Below, in pieces: positions 1-10,072 of a stretch of DNA of 64,000 bases. The position numbers were made by a program, and so were the translations under genes. Within the stretch, counting starts at the first letter, position 1. Every line of letters starts with the position of its first letter. The DNA is from Novipirellula caenicola (GTDB lineage: Bacteria > Planctomycetota > Planctomycetia > Pirellulales > Pirellulaceae). The notes beneath the pieces were generated by a model, which saw nothing but the letters and a program-made list of their open reading frames with translations, ran no database searches and was not told where the DNA came from. The stretch covers positions 124,001-188,000 of the forward strand of contig NZ_BAABRO010000002.1 of the NCBI RefSeq assembly GCF_039545035.1. The letters run 5' to 3'.

Positions 1-139
1 AATCGCATTGCACCGCCGCTGGGTTAGCGAATCGTTCCTCGTCTCGCCAGCTCGCCCGGCCTGGCAATACAAAATCTTATCGTCTGTCGTCGGGGACGAT
101 CGACCGTTAGGCAACTGAATGTCTCATCGATTGTGAACC

Positions 140-865
140 ATGACCACCATTAACGAAATCGCCCCGGATCTGTTTCGGCTCTCGATCTACGTCGCAGAGC
201 TTGACATGCAGTTCAATCACTTCCTCGTTCGCGACGACGAGCCGCTGCTGTTTCACGCAGGACTGAAGGCGATGTTTCCGATGTTGCGTGAGGCGGTGGC
301 CCAGTTGATTGACCCCACCAAACTTCGACATGTTGCCTGGAGTCATTTTGAATCCGACGAGTGCGGAGGACTCAATGATTGGCTGCGAATAGCCCCGCAA
401 GCGCAACCTGTTTGCACGTTGGTTGGCAAAATCGTCAACGTCGACGATTTTGCCATCCGTCCCGCCTTGGGAATGAGTGCCGACGATGTTCTGGTCACCG
501 GAAAGTACCGGTATCGGTTCTATCGGTCACCTCACATTCCACACGGCTGGGATGCGGGGGTAATGTTCGAGGAGACACGCAAATCCCTGTTCTGTTCCGA
601 TTTGTTCCATCACTTTGGCGATGTCGAACCACTGACCTCGTCGGATTTAATCGAGCCAACGCAGGCCGCGATGCAGCAAATGCAGGGTGGACCGCTGGCA
701 GGTTACATGCCGTATACGCGGCAAACCGAAGGCGTTTTGCGATCACTGGCTGATCTAAAACCTGACACGCTGGCGGTCATGCACGGCTCGTCGTATACCG
801 GACCGTGTGACCAATTACTCTGTGACTTGGCGGGTGTGATCAAGGAAAATTTCGACCGGGACTAA
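140..865 (+). CDS. MBL-fold metallo-hydrolase of the flavodiiron/ODP type
   Basis: A 241-residue protein made only of a metallo-beta-lactamase fold. The segment SHFESDECGG (about residues 68-77) matches the H-x-E-x-D metal-ligand motif that sets flavodiiron (ODP-type) proteins apart from the H-x-H-x-D-H of classical hydrolases. Further candidate ligands lie in the PHIPHGWDAG segment, in LFCSDLFHHFGD and in the late MHGSS. The family binds a di-iron or di-metal site and often reduces O2 or NO when fused to flavodoxin; no flavodoxin domain is present here, so the protein would need a separate electron donor or has another role. No signal peptide is visible, so it is probably cytoplasmic. It is not obviously in an operon: a repeat array follows directly. 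Family assignment is fairly sure, the substrate unknown. Confidence 0.8.
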   Translation: MTTINEIAPDLFRLSIYVAELDMQFNHFLVRDDEPLLFHAGLKAMFPMLREAVAQLIDPTKLRHVAWSHFESDECGGLNDWLRIAPQAQPVCTLVGKIVNVDDFAIRPALGMSADDVLVTGKYRYRFYRSPHIPHGWDAGVMFEETRKSLFCSDLFHHFGDVEPLTSSDLIEPTQAAMQQMQGGPLAGYMPYTRQTEGVLRSLADLKPDTLAVMHGSSYTGPCDQLLCDLAGVIKENFDRD

Positions 866-949
866 CCGTCGACCGCGCCAGCGTGACAATCCAGCGACAT
901 TGCACCGAGCACGCTGCATGCCGTCCGGCATTCTGGGGCTGGTCACAGC

Positions 950-3420
950 GGTTCGTCGCGTTGCGACTGGTAGGACAATTTCGATCGGTTGGTACCAGAA
1001 TAGATCGTCCGGTGCTCAGGTTTTTGAAATCTTTCTGTCGCACCAATCTTTCTGTCCTCTCACGCGGTGTGAGCGAGCTTGCACGACGGCAACAGGATGC
1101 ACTGAGAATCTGCGGTTCGATTCGGTGCGCGCGGACGATGGGTCGACAGAAAGATTGGTGCGACAGAAAAATGTGACGGCCACGGCGATTCTTGACGGAA
1201 TACGATTGCCGGCGTTGTCTCCATTTTTAATCTCTCATCTTTTAACCTCTTGCTGCATTGATCGTGCGTTGCAACGTGGCCGCAACACCTGCCGTCGCTT
1301 CGCGACTTTGTGCGCCGGGGTGCGTCCTCTTCCACGGACTCGCGTCCGTGGCTACTGCATATCGTCGCGTTGCGACTGGCAACACTGGTTGGATCAGTTG
1401 GCAGCTAGATGGATAGTCCAGTGTTCAGGTCTTTGAATCTTTCTGTCGCACCAATCTTTCTGTCCTCTCACGCGGTGTGAGCGTGTTTGCCCGACGGCAA
1501 CAGGATGGACTGAGAATCTGCGGGTCGATTCGGAGTGCGCGGACGATGGGTAGACAGAAAAATTGATGCGACAGAAAAATGTGACTGCCACGGCGATTCG
1601 TGACAGAACACGATTGCCAGCATTGTCTCCATTTTTAATCTCTCATCTTTTAACCTCTTGCTGCATTGATCGTGCGTTGCAACGTGGCCGCAACACCTGC
1701 CGTCGCTTCGCGACTTTGTGCGCCGGGGTGCGTCCTCTTCCACGGACTGACGTCCGTGGCTACAGCCTGTCGTCGCGTTGCGACTGGTAACACTGGTTAA
1801 ATGGGTGCCACCACGATAGATATTTCGGTGCTCAGGTTTTTGAATCTTTCTGTCGCACCAACCTTTCTGTCTTTACGTGCGGTGTGAGCGAGCTGGCACG
1901 ATGGAACTGGACGGATTCACCATCTGAGGATCGATTCGGTATGCGCGAGGACGATGGGTCGACAGAAAATTGTGACGGGCACGGCGATTCTTGACGGAAT
2001 ACGATGTCCGGCGTTGGCTCCATTTTCTAATCTCACATCTTTTAACCTTTCGCTGCAGATCGGGTGCGTTGCACTGTAGTCGCAACACCTGCCGTCGCTT
2101 CGCGACTTTGTGCGCCGGGGTGCGTCCTCTTCCACGGACTGACGTCCGTGGCTACAGCCTGTCGTCGCGTTGCGACTGCAGAGCGGGATGAATCGATTCC
2201 CATGGGTTATCGCACGACAGGCAGTGCCGTTTTCCTTGCCTTTGCAATCTTTCTGTCGCACCAATCTTTCTGTCCTCTCACGCGGTGTGAGCGAGCTTGC
2301 ACGATGGCAACAGGATGGACTGAGAATCTGCGGTTCGATGCGGTGTGCACGCGGACGATGAGTCGACAGAAAGATTGGTGCGACAGAAAAATGTGACGGG
2401 CATCGCGATACTTGACGGAATACGATGTCCGGCGTTGGCACTATTTTTTAATCTATCATCTTCTAACCTTTGGCTGCATTGATCGTGCGTTGCAACGTGG
2501 CCGCATCTCCTGCCGTCGCTTCGCGACTCTGTGCGATAGGGTGCGTCCTCTTCCACGGACTCGCGTCCGTGGCTACAGCCTGTCGTCGCGTTGCGACTGG
2601 CAACACTGGTTGGATCAGTTGGCAGCTAGATGGATAGTCCAGTGTTCAGGTCTTTGAATCTTTCTGTCGCACCAATCTTTCTGTCCTCTCACGCGGTGTG
2701 AGCGAGCTTACCCGACGGCAACAGGATGGACTGAGAATCTGCGGGTCGATTCGGTGTGCGCGGACGATGGGTCGACAGGAATATTGATGCGACAGAAAAA
2801 TGTGACGGCCACGGCGATTCTTCACGGAATACGATGTCCGGCGTAGTCTCCATTTTTAATCTCTCATCTTTTAACCTCTTCCTGCATTGATGGTGCGTTG
2901 CACCGTGGCCGCAACACCTGCCGTCGCTTCGCGACTCTTTGCGGTGGGGTGCGTCCTCTTCCACGGACTGACGTCCGTGGCTACTGCATATCGTCGCGTT
3001 GCGACTGGTGACACTGGCTGGATCAGTTGGCAGCTAGATGGATAATCCAGTGTTCAGGTCTTTGAATCTTTCTGTCGCACCAATCTTTCTGTCCTCTCAC
3101 ACGGTGTGAGCGAGCTTGCCCGACGGCAACAGGATGCAATGAGAATCTGCGGGTCGATTTGGAGTGCGCGGACGATGCGTCGACAGGAAGATTGGTGCGA
3201 CAGAAAAATGCGACTGTCACGGCGATTCGTGACGGAATACGATGTCCGGCATCTTCCCCATTTTTTTAATTTCGCATCATTTAACCTTTCGCTGCATGGA
3301 TCGTGCGTTGCACCGTGGCCGTAACACCTGCCGTCGCTTCGCGACTCTGTGCGGTGGGGTGCGTCCTCTTCCACGGACTGACGTCCGTGGCTACTGCATA
3401 TCGTCGCGTTGCGACTGGTA
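950..3420. repeat. Tandem array of six ~408-bp repeat units
   Basis: Six imperfect copies follow one another. The shared word TTCTGTCGCACC starts at 1033, 1441, 1848, 2251, 2662 and 3070, giving spacings of 408, 407, 403, 411 and 408 bp. Each unit holds a perfect small hairpin (CCACGGAC / GTCCGTGG in most copies), a GTCGC-ttc-GCGAC hairpin, a GTCGCGTTGCGAC palindrome and a larger inverted repeat. In unit 1 the 25-bp arms at 1032-1056 and 1145-1169 are exact inverted copies; in unit 4 they are also intact, in units 2, 5 and 6 the right arm has one to three changes, and in unit 3 it is shortened. Long overlapping open frames occur on both strands, but they follow from the repeat and show no family features. 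Confidence 0.9.
1032..1169. repeat. Inverted-repeat element inside repeat unit 1
   Basis: Two perfect 25-bp arms at 1032-1056 and 1145-1169 flank an 88-bp centre, which itself carries a short CTCAC..GTGAG dyad. The 138-bp whole has the look of a MITE or of a long-stem RNA. The same element recurs in all later units at the same place and is also intact in unit 4 (about 2250-2389). No flanking target duplication was recognised, because the element is embedded in the larger 408-bp unit. Confidence 0.75.
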
Positions 3421-3635
3421 GGTCAGACTGGATTGGTTAGCACCTAGACGTTCCATGAACTCACGCCCCTGGCTATCGCATGCCTTCGCATTGCGACTGG
3501 TGCGGCGTCCCACGGACTCGCGCGTGTTGCCATCGCCTTTCGTCGCGTTGCGACTTGCCGGCAATCCCCACTTGCGCGGGCTCGGTCTACATGCTGCCTT
3601 CGCATTGCGACTGGCTCAGTGGAACACGCGTGGTG
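3421..3635. repeat. Decayed tail of the 408-bp array
   Basis: After the last full unit the sequence keeps fragments of it: variants of CCTTCGCATTGCGACTGG occur near 3484, 3538 and 3596, about 55 bp apart, together with a CCCACGGACTCGCG fragment of the hairpin word. It ends at the stop codon of the minus-strand DUF1501 gene, so the array probably grew in the space behind that gene. Confidence 0.55.
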
Positions 3636-5096
3636 CTAGGCGATGATCTCGTGGATCGGTTCGACGTGTTCGACGCCGACCAATTTTTGCTCTAAGCCGC
3701 CATAGAAGTACGACAAGTGGTTGGGGTCGAGTCCCATTTGGTGCAGGATCGTGGCATGCAGGTTTTTGACGTGAAGGGGGTTCTCTGCAGCTTGCGCCCC
3801 CAGTTCGTCGGTCGTGCCGTGGCTGATCCCGCCTTTGATCCCGCCGCCTGCCATGAACATCGTAAAGCCGTACGCGTTGTGATCTCGGCCCGACCCTTCT
3901 GCATATTCGGCGGTGGGTTGTCGGCCAAACTCGCCTCCCCACACAACGAGCGTTTCATCAAGCATGCCACGCTGTTTCAAATCGGCCAGCAGCGCCGCGA
4001 CCGGTTTGTCGGTCGCGCCGGCGTGTTTGTTGTGGTTGTCTTCGAGGTTGCCGTGGGCGTCCCAGTTATGGTCGTTGTGAGCCCCGCCGCTGTACAACTG
4101 AATGAACCGCACTCCGCGTTCGACCAGCCGTCGTGCGATAATACAGCGTTTGCCAAAGTCCCGCGTCGGCTCTTGATCGGCGCCGTACATCGCAATCGTT
4201 TTTGCGTCTTCGCTGCTAAGATCCACCGCCTCGGGTGCCGCAGATTGCATTTTGTACGCTAATTCGTAGCTGGCGATTCGTGACGACAGATCGCTGTTAC
4301 TTTCACGAGAAACCAAGTGCCGGTTATTTGCTTTTTGGATCGAATCGATCAATTGCCGCTGCACTCCCTCGGGCAGATCGCTTGGAGGGGCGAGATCTAA
4401 GATCGGAGCCCCTTCGACGCGAAACACGTTGCCTTGGTATGTGGCGGGCATGTAGCCACTGCTCCAGTTTTTCGCGCCGCTGATCGGTCCGCCACTGGGG
4501 TCAAGCATCACGACGAAACCAGGCAGGTTCTCATTGACGCTGCCGAGCCCGTAAGTCAACCATGATCCCATCGCGGGATTGCCTGAGAGAATTCGGCCAC
4601 TGTTCATCATCAACATCGCGGATCCGTGGATCGGCGAATCGGCGGTCATCGAGTGCAAAAATGCGATGTCATCGACATGGTTTGCGACATTGGGAAACAG
4701 CGAACTGACCCACTTTCCGCATTCGCCATGCTGTTTAAATTTCCAACGCGGTTCGACGATGCGGCCGCCGCTTTTGTGCCCTCCGCGACCAAACGTTTTC
4801 ACGTCGACCGTCTTGCCATCCATACCGATCATGTTCGGTTTGTAATCGAACGTATCGATATGGCTAGGCCCGCCATACATAAACAAAAAGATCACCGACT
4901 TCGCCTTTGGTGCGAAGTGCGGTGGTTTTGCCGCCAAAGGATTCACAAACGGGGCATCGGATTCTGATGCGGTCGCTTGATCGAAAAAGCCATCGGCCCC
5001 GAGCATCGACGCCATCGCCGCAGCACCGAAGCCGCCGCCGGTTTGCCACAAGAATTCGCGACGAGTGCGGCCGCAGAAGTTGTCTCGTTTGGTCAT
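3636..5096 (-). CDS. DUF1501 family exported protein
   Basis: A 486-residue protein. The N-terminus carries a twin-arginine motif (R12-R13 in TRREFLWQ) followed by a Gly/Ala-rich hydrophobic stretch, so export by Tat is likely. The body is typical DUF1501: KSVIFLFMYGGPSHIDTFDYKPN, MLMMNSGR, RCIIARRLVERGVRFIQLYSGGAHNDHNWDAH and VVWGGEFGRQP. The family belongs to the alkaline phosphatase/sulfatase superfamily and is greatly expanded in planctomycetes; no substrate is established. It lies 72 bp downstream of the PSCyt1/DUF1549 gene on the same strand, the usual partner, which suggests a joint job outside the cytoplasmic membrane. The start is the ATG at 5096, placed just before the Tat signal. 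Family assignment is secure, function unknown. Confidence 0.93.
   Translation of the reverse strand: MTKRDNFCGRTRREFLWQTGGGFGAAAMASMLGADGFFDQATASESDAPFVNPLAAKPPHFAPKAKSVIFLFMYGGPSHIDTFDYKPNMIGMDGKTVDVKTFGRGGHKSGGRIVEPRWKFKQHGECGKWVSSLFPNVANHVDDIAFLHSMTADSPIHGSAMLMMNSGRILSGNPAMGSWLTYGLGSVNENLPGFVVMLDPSGGPISGAKNWSSGYMPATYQGNVFRVEGAPILDLAPPSDLPEGVQRQLIDSIQKANNRHLVSRESNSDLSSRIASYELAYKMQSAAPEAVDLSSEDAKTIAMYGADQEPTRDFGKRCIIARRLVERGVRFIQLYSGGAHNDHNWDAHGNLEDNHNKHAGATDKPVAALLADLKQRGMLDETLVVWGGEFGRQPTAEYAEGSGRDHNAYGFTMFMAGGGIKGGISHGTTDELGAQAAENPLHVKNLHATILHQMGLDPNHLSYFYGGLEQKLVGVEHVEPIHEIIA
4862..4954 (-). other. DUF1501 N-terminal conserved motif region
   Basis: The segment carrying the first strands (KSVIFLFMYGGPSHIDTF) of the DUF1501 protein. 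It is noted because the Gly-Gly-Pro-Ser-His element marks the superfamily link to alkaline phosphatases and sulfatases and is intact here. Confidence 0.5.
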
Positions 5097-5168
5097 GTTC
5101 GGGATCTCAGTGAATTTCGTGGGAAAGTCAATTAACGCTATCGGGGTGAGGCAATGGTCAACACACGT

Positions 5169-7691
5169 TTAGTCTAAAAACAGGAACTCGTTCCAATTCA
5201 TCACCGTCAGACAATACAAGCTGACCGCCCGATCGCGTGTAATTCCATCGGTCGATGTTAATTTCTCGATCAACGCCACCCCATCGGCAATCTCGGCCTC
5301 GGTCGCTTCTCGAGCGAACGCGGCGTTCACAGCTCGCCGGACCACTTCGGCGTTGCCGATGTTCGCCGCATCAATCGACTTGGCAAACATGGCGGATTGT
5401 TCGTGAATAAAGTCACTGTTCAACAGCGACAACGCTTGCCCAGGCTGCAGCGTGGCAAAGCGAGCTTCACAGGTCAGGTCGGGATCTGGAAAATCGAACG
5501 CAGTCAACAGTGGAGTCAACAACGATCGCTTGACATGGATATAGATGCTGCGTCGATTGCGTTGTTCCTCGGGTGAGTCGCCCCAACCTTGGCCTGGTCG
5601 AGATTGCCCAGCGAGCACTTCGGCCGACAATTTCTCGTAGAAACTTGGGCCATAAACGCTCCGGTTCAGTGATCCGTTGACCGCCAGAATCGAATCACGA
5701 ACTTCTTCGGCACTCAGACGACGCGGGTCAAACCGCCAAAACAAATCGTTTGCCGGATCGATCGCCAACCCCTGCTCGTGACTCGCCGACGACATTTGAT
5801 AGGCCTGGCTATTCATGATCATGCGATGCATGTCTTTGATTTTCCAGCCGTTGTCGACAAACGTTTGAGCCAACCAATCAAGCAACTCTGGATGCGTCGG
5901 CGGCGTTCCGAGTTGGCCAAAATTATTGCTGCTGCGAACGATGCCGCGTCCGAAATGGAATTGCCAGATTCGATTGACCATCACGCGAGCGGTCAGCCGG
6001 TTGTCTTCGCTGGCGATCCAATCCGCCAATACACGGCGGCGGCCAAGCGAACGGTTGTTAAACGCATCAACGCGTGTGACCTTGCTAGTCGCCGGGACCT
6101 CAGCAATGGCCGTCTCAAAGATTTCAGGAAATGACGGCTGCACCTCGTCACCAGGCGAATGGGGATTGCCGCGAAACATCACAAACGTTTTGCCAGGATC
6201 CGCCGGGTATTTCGCCAACCCCATCACTGAGTCGCGTGGCGGCAGCTGCTTCAGTTCTCGCTGGTTGTCGCGTAATTGTTTGCGAAGCGATTCGTATTCA
6301 CGCCACTGTTCGGCGCTGAGGTGGTCTTTCAGTTTTTCCTTAAGGATCTTGTCGCGTTCACGACGAGGCCCTTCGGTCGCGCGTTGATCCGGAGCGGACA
6401 TTTTGACGATTCCGGCTTGCTCGATTTCGTGCATCGCGGCTTCGATTTTCTTGCGAGCCTCGTCATTTTCGTGATAACGGGCTTTGAGCTCTGCGGAGGT
6501 GACATCGATTTGGTTGTTCTCAACCGCGTCGCCACGAGTCGCATAGCGAGTCACATCCTCGAAAAACGACAGCATGCTGTAGTAATCGCTTTGCGGGATC
6601 GGATCGATCTTGTGGTCATGACATCGAGCACAATTGATCGTCAGCCCCAGAAAGGCTTGCCCGGTCGTCGTGATCAAGTCATCCATCTCGTCGAAACGAG
6701 CTTGCACGGGATCGGCAGGCTCGTCATCCCAAATCCCCAAGCGATAGTAGCCGGTTGCGGTCAGCGATTCGGTGGTAACGGTGTCGAGTTCGTCACCCGC
6801 TAGTTGTTCGCGGACGAATTGGTCGTACGGTTTATCGTCATTGAACGACTTGATGACATAATCTCGATACTTCCAAGCATTTGGTTTTGGGTTGTCGCGT
6901 TCGAACGAGTTGGATTCGGCGTAGCGGACCAAGTCCAACCAATGGCGTCCCCAACGTTCACCGTAATGAGGTGATTGAAGCAATCGGTCCACCAGTTCCG
7001 AGAATGCATCCGGGGAATCATCGTTGACAAACGCATCCACCTCCGACGGCGATGGCGGCAGACCGGTCAAATCGTAGTAGGCTCGCCGCACCAACGTTCG
7101 GCGGTCTGCCGAAGCGTTCGGTTTCAAACCGGCTTGATCAAGCGAAGCGTAAAGGAACGCGTCGATCGGGTTTTCATTCCAAAGCGGATAGGCGACTTGC
7201 GGCGGATCCGGATTCCCCATTGGCTCGAATGCAAAGTGTGTTCCCCAAGCGGCTCCCTGGGCGATCCATTGTGAGAGCAACTCCGCCTCGGACGCGGTCA
7301 CGGGATCGCCATCGGGTGGCATGCGTTCAAATTCGTCGTCGGTGGTGATTCGCGCGACCAACATACTGGCGTCCACATCACCGGGGACAATCGCGTATTC
7401 GCCAGACTCGGCTTCGGCAAACGCGGATTCTTGTTCCGCAAACGAAATTCCGCCTTCGGCTTTATCCGGACCATGACAGGCGAAGCACCGCTTGGCCAAG
7501 ATCGGTTGCACCTGTTTGGTGAAATCAACCGCCGCAGGTGGCGGCGTCTTCGCTGTGTCAGCAGCCACCTCGGCTGCATCCAAACGCGCCGTAATGCTTC
7601 CCATCGCTCCGCATAAACCAAAACTCGCCAACACGAGGGCCACGTTAGAGCCGAGCGGACGAAGAAAAGCGGAGGCGATTTGTCGAATCAT
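5169..7691 (-). CDS. Planctomycete cytochrome C / DUF1549 / DUF1553 protein
   Basis: From the ATG at 7691 the protein has 840 residues. That start gives a basic N-terminus and hydrophobic export segment (MIRQIASAFLRPLG, then ALVLASFGLCGAMG); an upstream in-frame start at 7868 would add 59 residues before it and is less likely. A PSCyt1 haem-binding motif CFACH is at about residues 69-73 and a second, CARCH, near 350 within DUF1549 (PSCyt2). A coiled segment (around 410-500) precedes the C-terminal DUF1553, with GRRRVLADWIASEDN and RLSAEEVRDSILA. Such proteins are typical of planctomycetes and usually sit beside a DUF1501 gene, as here. They are thought to be exported c-type cytochromes; redox partner and substrate are unknown. 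Confidence 0.92.
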   Translation of the reverse strand: MIRQIASAFLRPLGSNVALVLASFGLCGAMGSITARLDAAEVAADTAKTPPPAAVDFTKQVQPILAKRCFACHGPDKAEGGISFAEQESAFAEAESGEYAIVPGDVDASMLVARITTDDEFERMPPDGDPVTASEAELLSQWIAQGAAWGTHFAFEPMGNPDPPQVAYPLWNENPIDAFLYASLDQAGLKPNASADRRTLVRRAYYDLTGLPPSPSEVDAFVNDDSPDAFSELVDRLLQSPHYGERWGRHWLDLVRYAESNSFERDNPKPNAWKYRDYVIKSFNDDKPYDQFVREQLAGDELDTVTTESLTATGYYRLGIWDDEPADPVQARFDEMDDLITTTGQAFLGLTINCARCHDHKIDPIPQSDYYSMLSFFEDVTRYATRGDAVENNQIDVTSAELKARYHENDEARKKIEAAMHEIEQAGIVKMSAPDQRATEGPRRERDKILKEKLKDHLSAEQWREYESLRKQLRDNQRELKQLPPRDSVMGLAKYPADPGKTFVMFRGNPHSPGDEVQPSFPEIFETAIAEVPATSKVTRVDAFNNRSLGRRRVLADWIASEDNRLTARVMVNRIWQFHFGRGIVRSSNNFGQLGTPPTHPELLDWLAQTFVDNGWKIKDMHRMIMNSQAYQMSSASHEQGLAIDPANDLFWRFDPRRLSAEEVRDSILAVNGSLNRSVYGPSFYEKLSAEVLAGQSRPGQGWGDSPEEQRNRRSIYIHVKRSLLTPLLTAFDFPDPDLTCEARFATLQPGQALSLLNSDFIHEQSAMFAKSIDAANIGNAEVVRRAVNAAFAREATEAEIADGVALIEKLTSTDGITRDRAVSLYCLTVMNWNEFLFLD

Positions 7692-8179
7692 AATTTTTTT
7701 CTTGCCGTCGGTGGAAGGAGATGAAGACGGTGCTTTGAATCGAGCAAGGTGGGAGATGCAGCCAAGAAGGCACCCCATCATTGTGACAGGAAACGAGGCT
7801 GCCGCCAAGTAGGAATCACGCATCACAATTGAGATATATTGCCGCCAGAGTTTTTCTCGCGTGCTCATTCACAAACCGCGGATTTCGTTGTTTTTATTGG
7901 CAGTTGGATCGCGACTCCGCTAATTAGAACGCCGAAGCATGCCGAAGCGAAGGAAGTTTCTTTCGCAAAACTTACGTGAATTGGGTAGACGTTTGCGGAT
8001 TGGGTGGGAGCGGGCTTGGGAGCCTGGTTGTGATGCGCAGAGGGGATACGCAAAAGGAACGTGGGGTGCGCAGAAGGGTGGCGAGTGAAGTACGCGCGTG
8101 GGATGGGTGCGCGGGCGGGACCCGTTGCCTCGTCCACTACGGGGGCGGACGGGGGTGTGCGAGTGAGCGAGAAGGACGA
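7692..8179. other. Intergenic region, G-rich on the plus strand
   Basis: No gene is supported. From about 8000 to 8180 the plus strand is strikingly G-rich, with many GGG runs and few C runs. The part near 7700-7870 is open in the frame of the downstream DUF1549 gene but lies before its export signal. Promoter elements for that gene should be here, though none stands out. Confidence 0.5.
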
Positions 8180-9649
8180 CTAGGGAGCCAGTGTCAGCGC
8201 GTCCATGCGACTTTTGATCGTCTTGTGGATCGTTTCGAGTTGCTGTTCGAGCTGCTGATTTTGGTTGTAGAGCCGAACTAATTCTTGGCGGGTCTGATCG
8301 ACTCGCGACGCAATCTCGTCATGGTAGTTTTGGATTGCGATTCGCTCCTTCTCGGTTTGCTCGAAATCTTGCTCGAGCTTTAACTTGTCCGCCTGCGTCG
8401 AGGTCAACATGGCCTCGGTCGCGCGGATTGCTTCCTGCAGCACCGTTTTCTGATAATCCGCTTCCTGAATCTGAGACTCCAGTGCGGTCAGCCGCAACCG
8501 GATGCGGCGGAGCACGAATCGGTAATCGTTTAGCGGGCGGATGTAATATTGATTGATCAGCTTGACCACTCCGAGATCGATCAATTCGTTGGCCGCCTCT
8601 TCTTTGAGAACAAGCTGATCGCCGACGTTGAACGATACCTCGTCCTCTTCGCTGCGTTGCAAACGACTGTCCAAGGCGCGTCCGGTGCCATCGAAAAAGT
8701 CGCCATCGGTCGCTGCAGTGGTGCGTTGCCCGTCGACTTGAATCTTGTGTTTTTTGATGAATTCAACGCGAGTCCAACGACTCAGCGGCGGATCGTCAGG
8801 CGTCGCTTGGCTGCCATCCCGCAGGTATGAATTTAACGTCTCCTGGCTCACTCCGGACTCAAACAGATTGGCAAGCAATTGGTCGTCAACCCTTCCGAAC
8901 AGGTGGTTTTCGTCGGGAGAGCTGCCTTCGGCAATGAAAATCTCGTGTCCATCAAGCGGCAACATTTCGTAGATGGACCATTGGCTCGCCTGCATGCTTG
9001 TGATCGCATCTTGTTGATTTTTTTCCAGCTTGCCGGTCGGCTGCAGGGTGACTTGATCTGGAGTGCTCGAGATCACGCGAAATTCTCCCAAATAGAACCG
9101 CGGCAATTGCAAGTTCATACTGGGCACGGGACGTTCGGCAAACCCGTACACGATCAAGCCTTCGGGGACCAATGCCTCGGGGGCGGCGGGGGCCGCAGCA
9201 GCATCTGCTGCATCCGCAGCCGGCGCGGCCACGTCGTCCGGAATCACCGCAGCGGGTTGGGTGTTCGCCAGGACGATCCCTTTGAGATCGCCATTTTTGA
9301 GCTCCAAGGATCGCCAAACTCGACCAGCTTCGACCGAGATCACCGACAACTCGTGGTTCAATGCGACCACTCCCTTGCCAGCTTCGGGATCGGTCAAACT
9401 GCCGAACTTGAGCGTTTGGTACTCTTGTTTTGCTTTTTCCGCTCGGACTTCAAGTTTTTCTTTGGTCTGGTGCCATGCCGCACGGCTTTTGAGGGCTCCG
9501 GCGGTGGGAAAGATAAACAGCACGGCCAACAGCATCGTGATGCTGACGGTGACGAGGTGATACCAACGCCACGTGGGTGCTGCCTTCCACACCAAGACGA
9601 AGAAGCCAATCACGACAACGATCAGTAGGCCCAGAATAGCGTATTGCAT
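8180..9649 (-). CDS. Membrane-anchored coiled-coil protein of unknown function
   Basis: A 489-residue protein. Two membrane helices lie at the N-terminus (about residues 3-20 and 31-50). A first coiled segment (55-85) leads to a mixed domain, interrupted by an Ala/Pro/Asp-rich linker near 140-165 (PAADAADAAAAPAAPEA). The C-terminal 120 residues (about 370-485) are a long Glu/Gln/Arg-rich coiled coil. I recognise no named family; it looks like a planctomycete-specific envelope protein with most of its mass on one side of the membrane. It is transcribed divergently from the TolC-type gene at 10073 with 423 bp between, so a shared regulatory region is possible but unproven. Codon use is like that of its neighbours. 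Confidence 0.7.
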   Translation of the reverse strand: MQYAILGLLIVVVIGFFVLVWKAAPTWRWYHLVTVSITMLLAVLFIFPTAGALKSRAAWHQTKEKLEVRAEKAKQEYQTLKFGSLTDPEAGKGVVALNHELSVISVEAGRVWRSLELKNGDLKGIVLANTQPAAVIPDDVAAPAADAADAAAAPAAPEALVPEGLIVYGFAERPVPSMNLQLPRFYLGEFRVISSTPDQVTLQPTGKLEKNQQDAITSMQASQWSIYEMLPLDGHEIFIAEGSSPDENHLFGRVDDQLLANLFESGVSQETLNSYLRDGSQATPDDPPLSRWTRVEFIKKHKIQVDGQRTTAATDGDFFDGTGRALDSRLQRSEEDEVSFNVGDQLVLKEEAANELIDLGVVKLINQYYIRPLNDYRFVLRRIRLRLTALESQIQEADYQKTVLQEAIRATEAMLTSTQADKLKLEQDFEQTEKERIAIQNYHDEIASRVDQTRQELVRLYNQNQQLEQQLETIHKTIKSRMDALTLAP

Positions 9650-10072
9650 GATCGTTTAAGCGAGAGGTTGAACAGGCATTAAGTAGATGAAGAAGACGAC
9701 CGCGTGGGTTCGGAGGCGGTTTGCGGTTGAGCGTCACAAACAAAAATGCCTCCGTTGGATAATAAGTTGGGCAAGATGCGCCGTCAAGCTTTTCTCGTAA
9801 TCTGCGGGAGATTCGCGTGATTGGGAGGTCCAAACGGGGGCATCTGCCCCTTTTGGCGGGACCAACAATCGATCAAGCCCCCCGCCGGCAGCGTCGTCAA
9901 AGTCGCTGCAATCGATACCGCCGTCAATGCATTCACCCGGCCCACCGTCATAACCAACCGATCCGGTGAAGACCGCACGACGGGACGCCGAATTCGTTAA
10001 CTGTACTGACGGATGTGCGTTTTGTAGGCGTTATCCCCAATAAACCAATTCTCTCACACCCGAATTGCCCAC
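9650..10072. other. Intergenic region between divergent genes
   Basis: The 423 bp separate the coiled-coil membrane protein (minus) from the TolC-type gene (plus) and must hold promoters for both. I see no repeat, RNA gene or convincing dyad. Short open frames here lack a ribosome site and family features. Confidence 0.45.

Noticed and set aside
883-3374. Many overlapping open frames of 60-180 codons in the 408-bp array
   Set aside because: They repeat with the array, occur on both strands, have no ribosome sites and no family features.
8952-9628. Plus- and minus-strand frames up to 249 codons inside 8180-9649
   Set aside because: Shadows of the coiled-coil membrane protein gene, which has clear helices and codon pattern.
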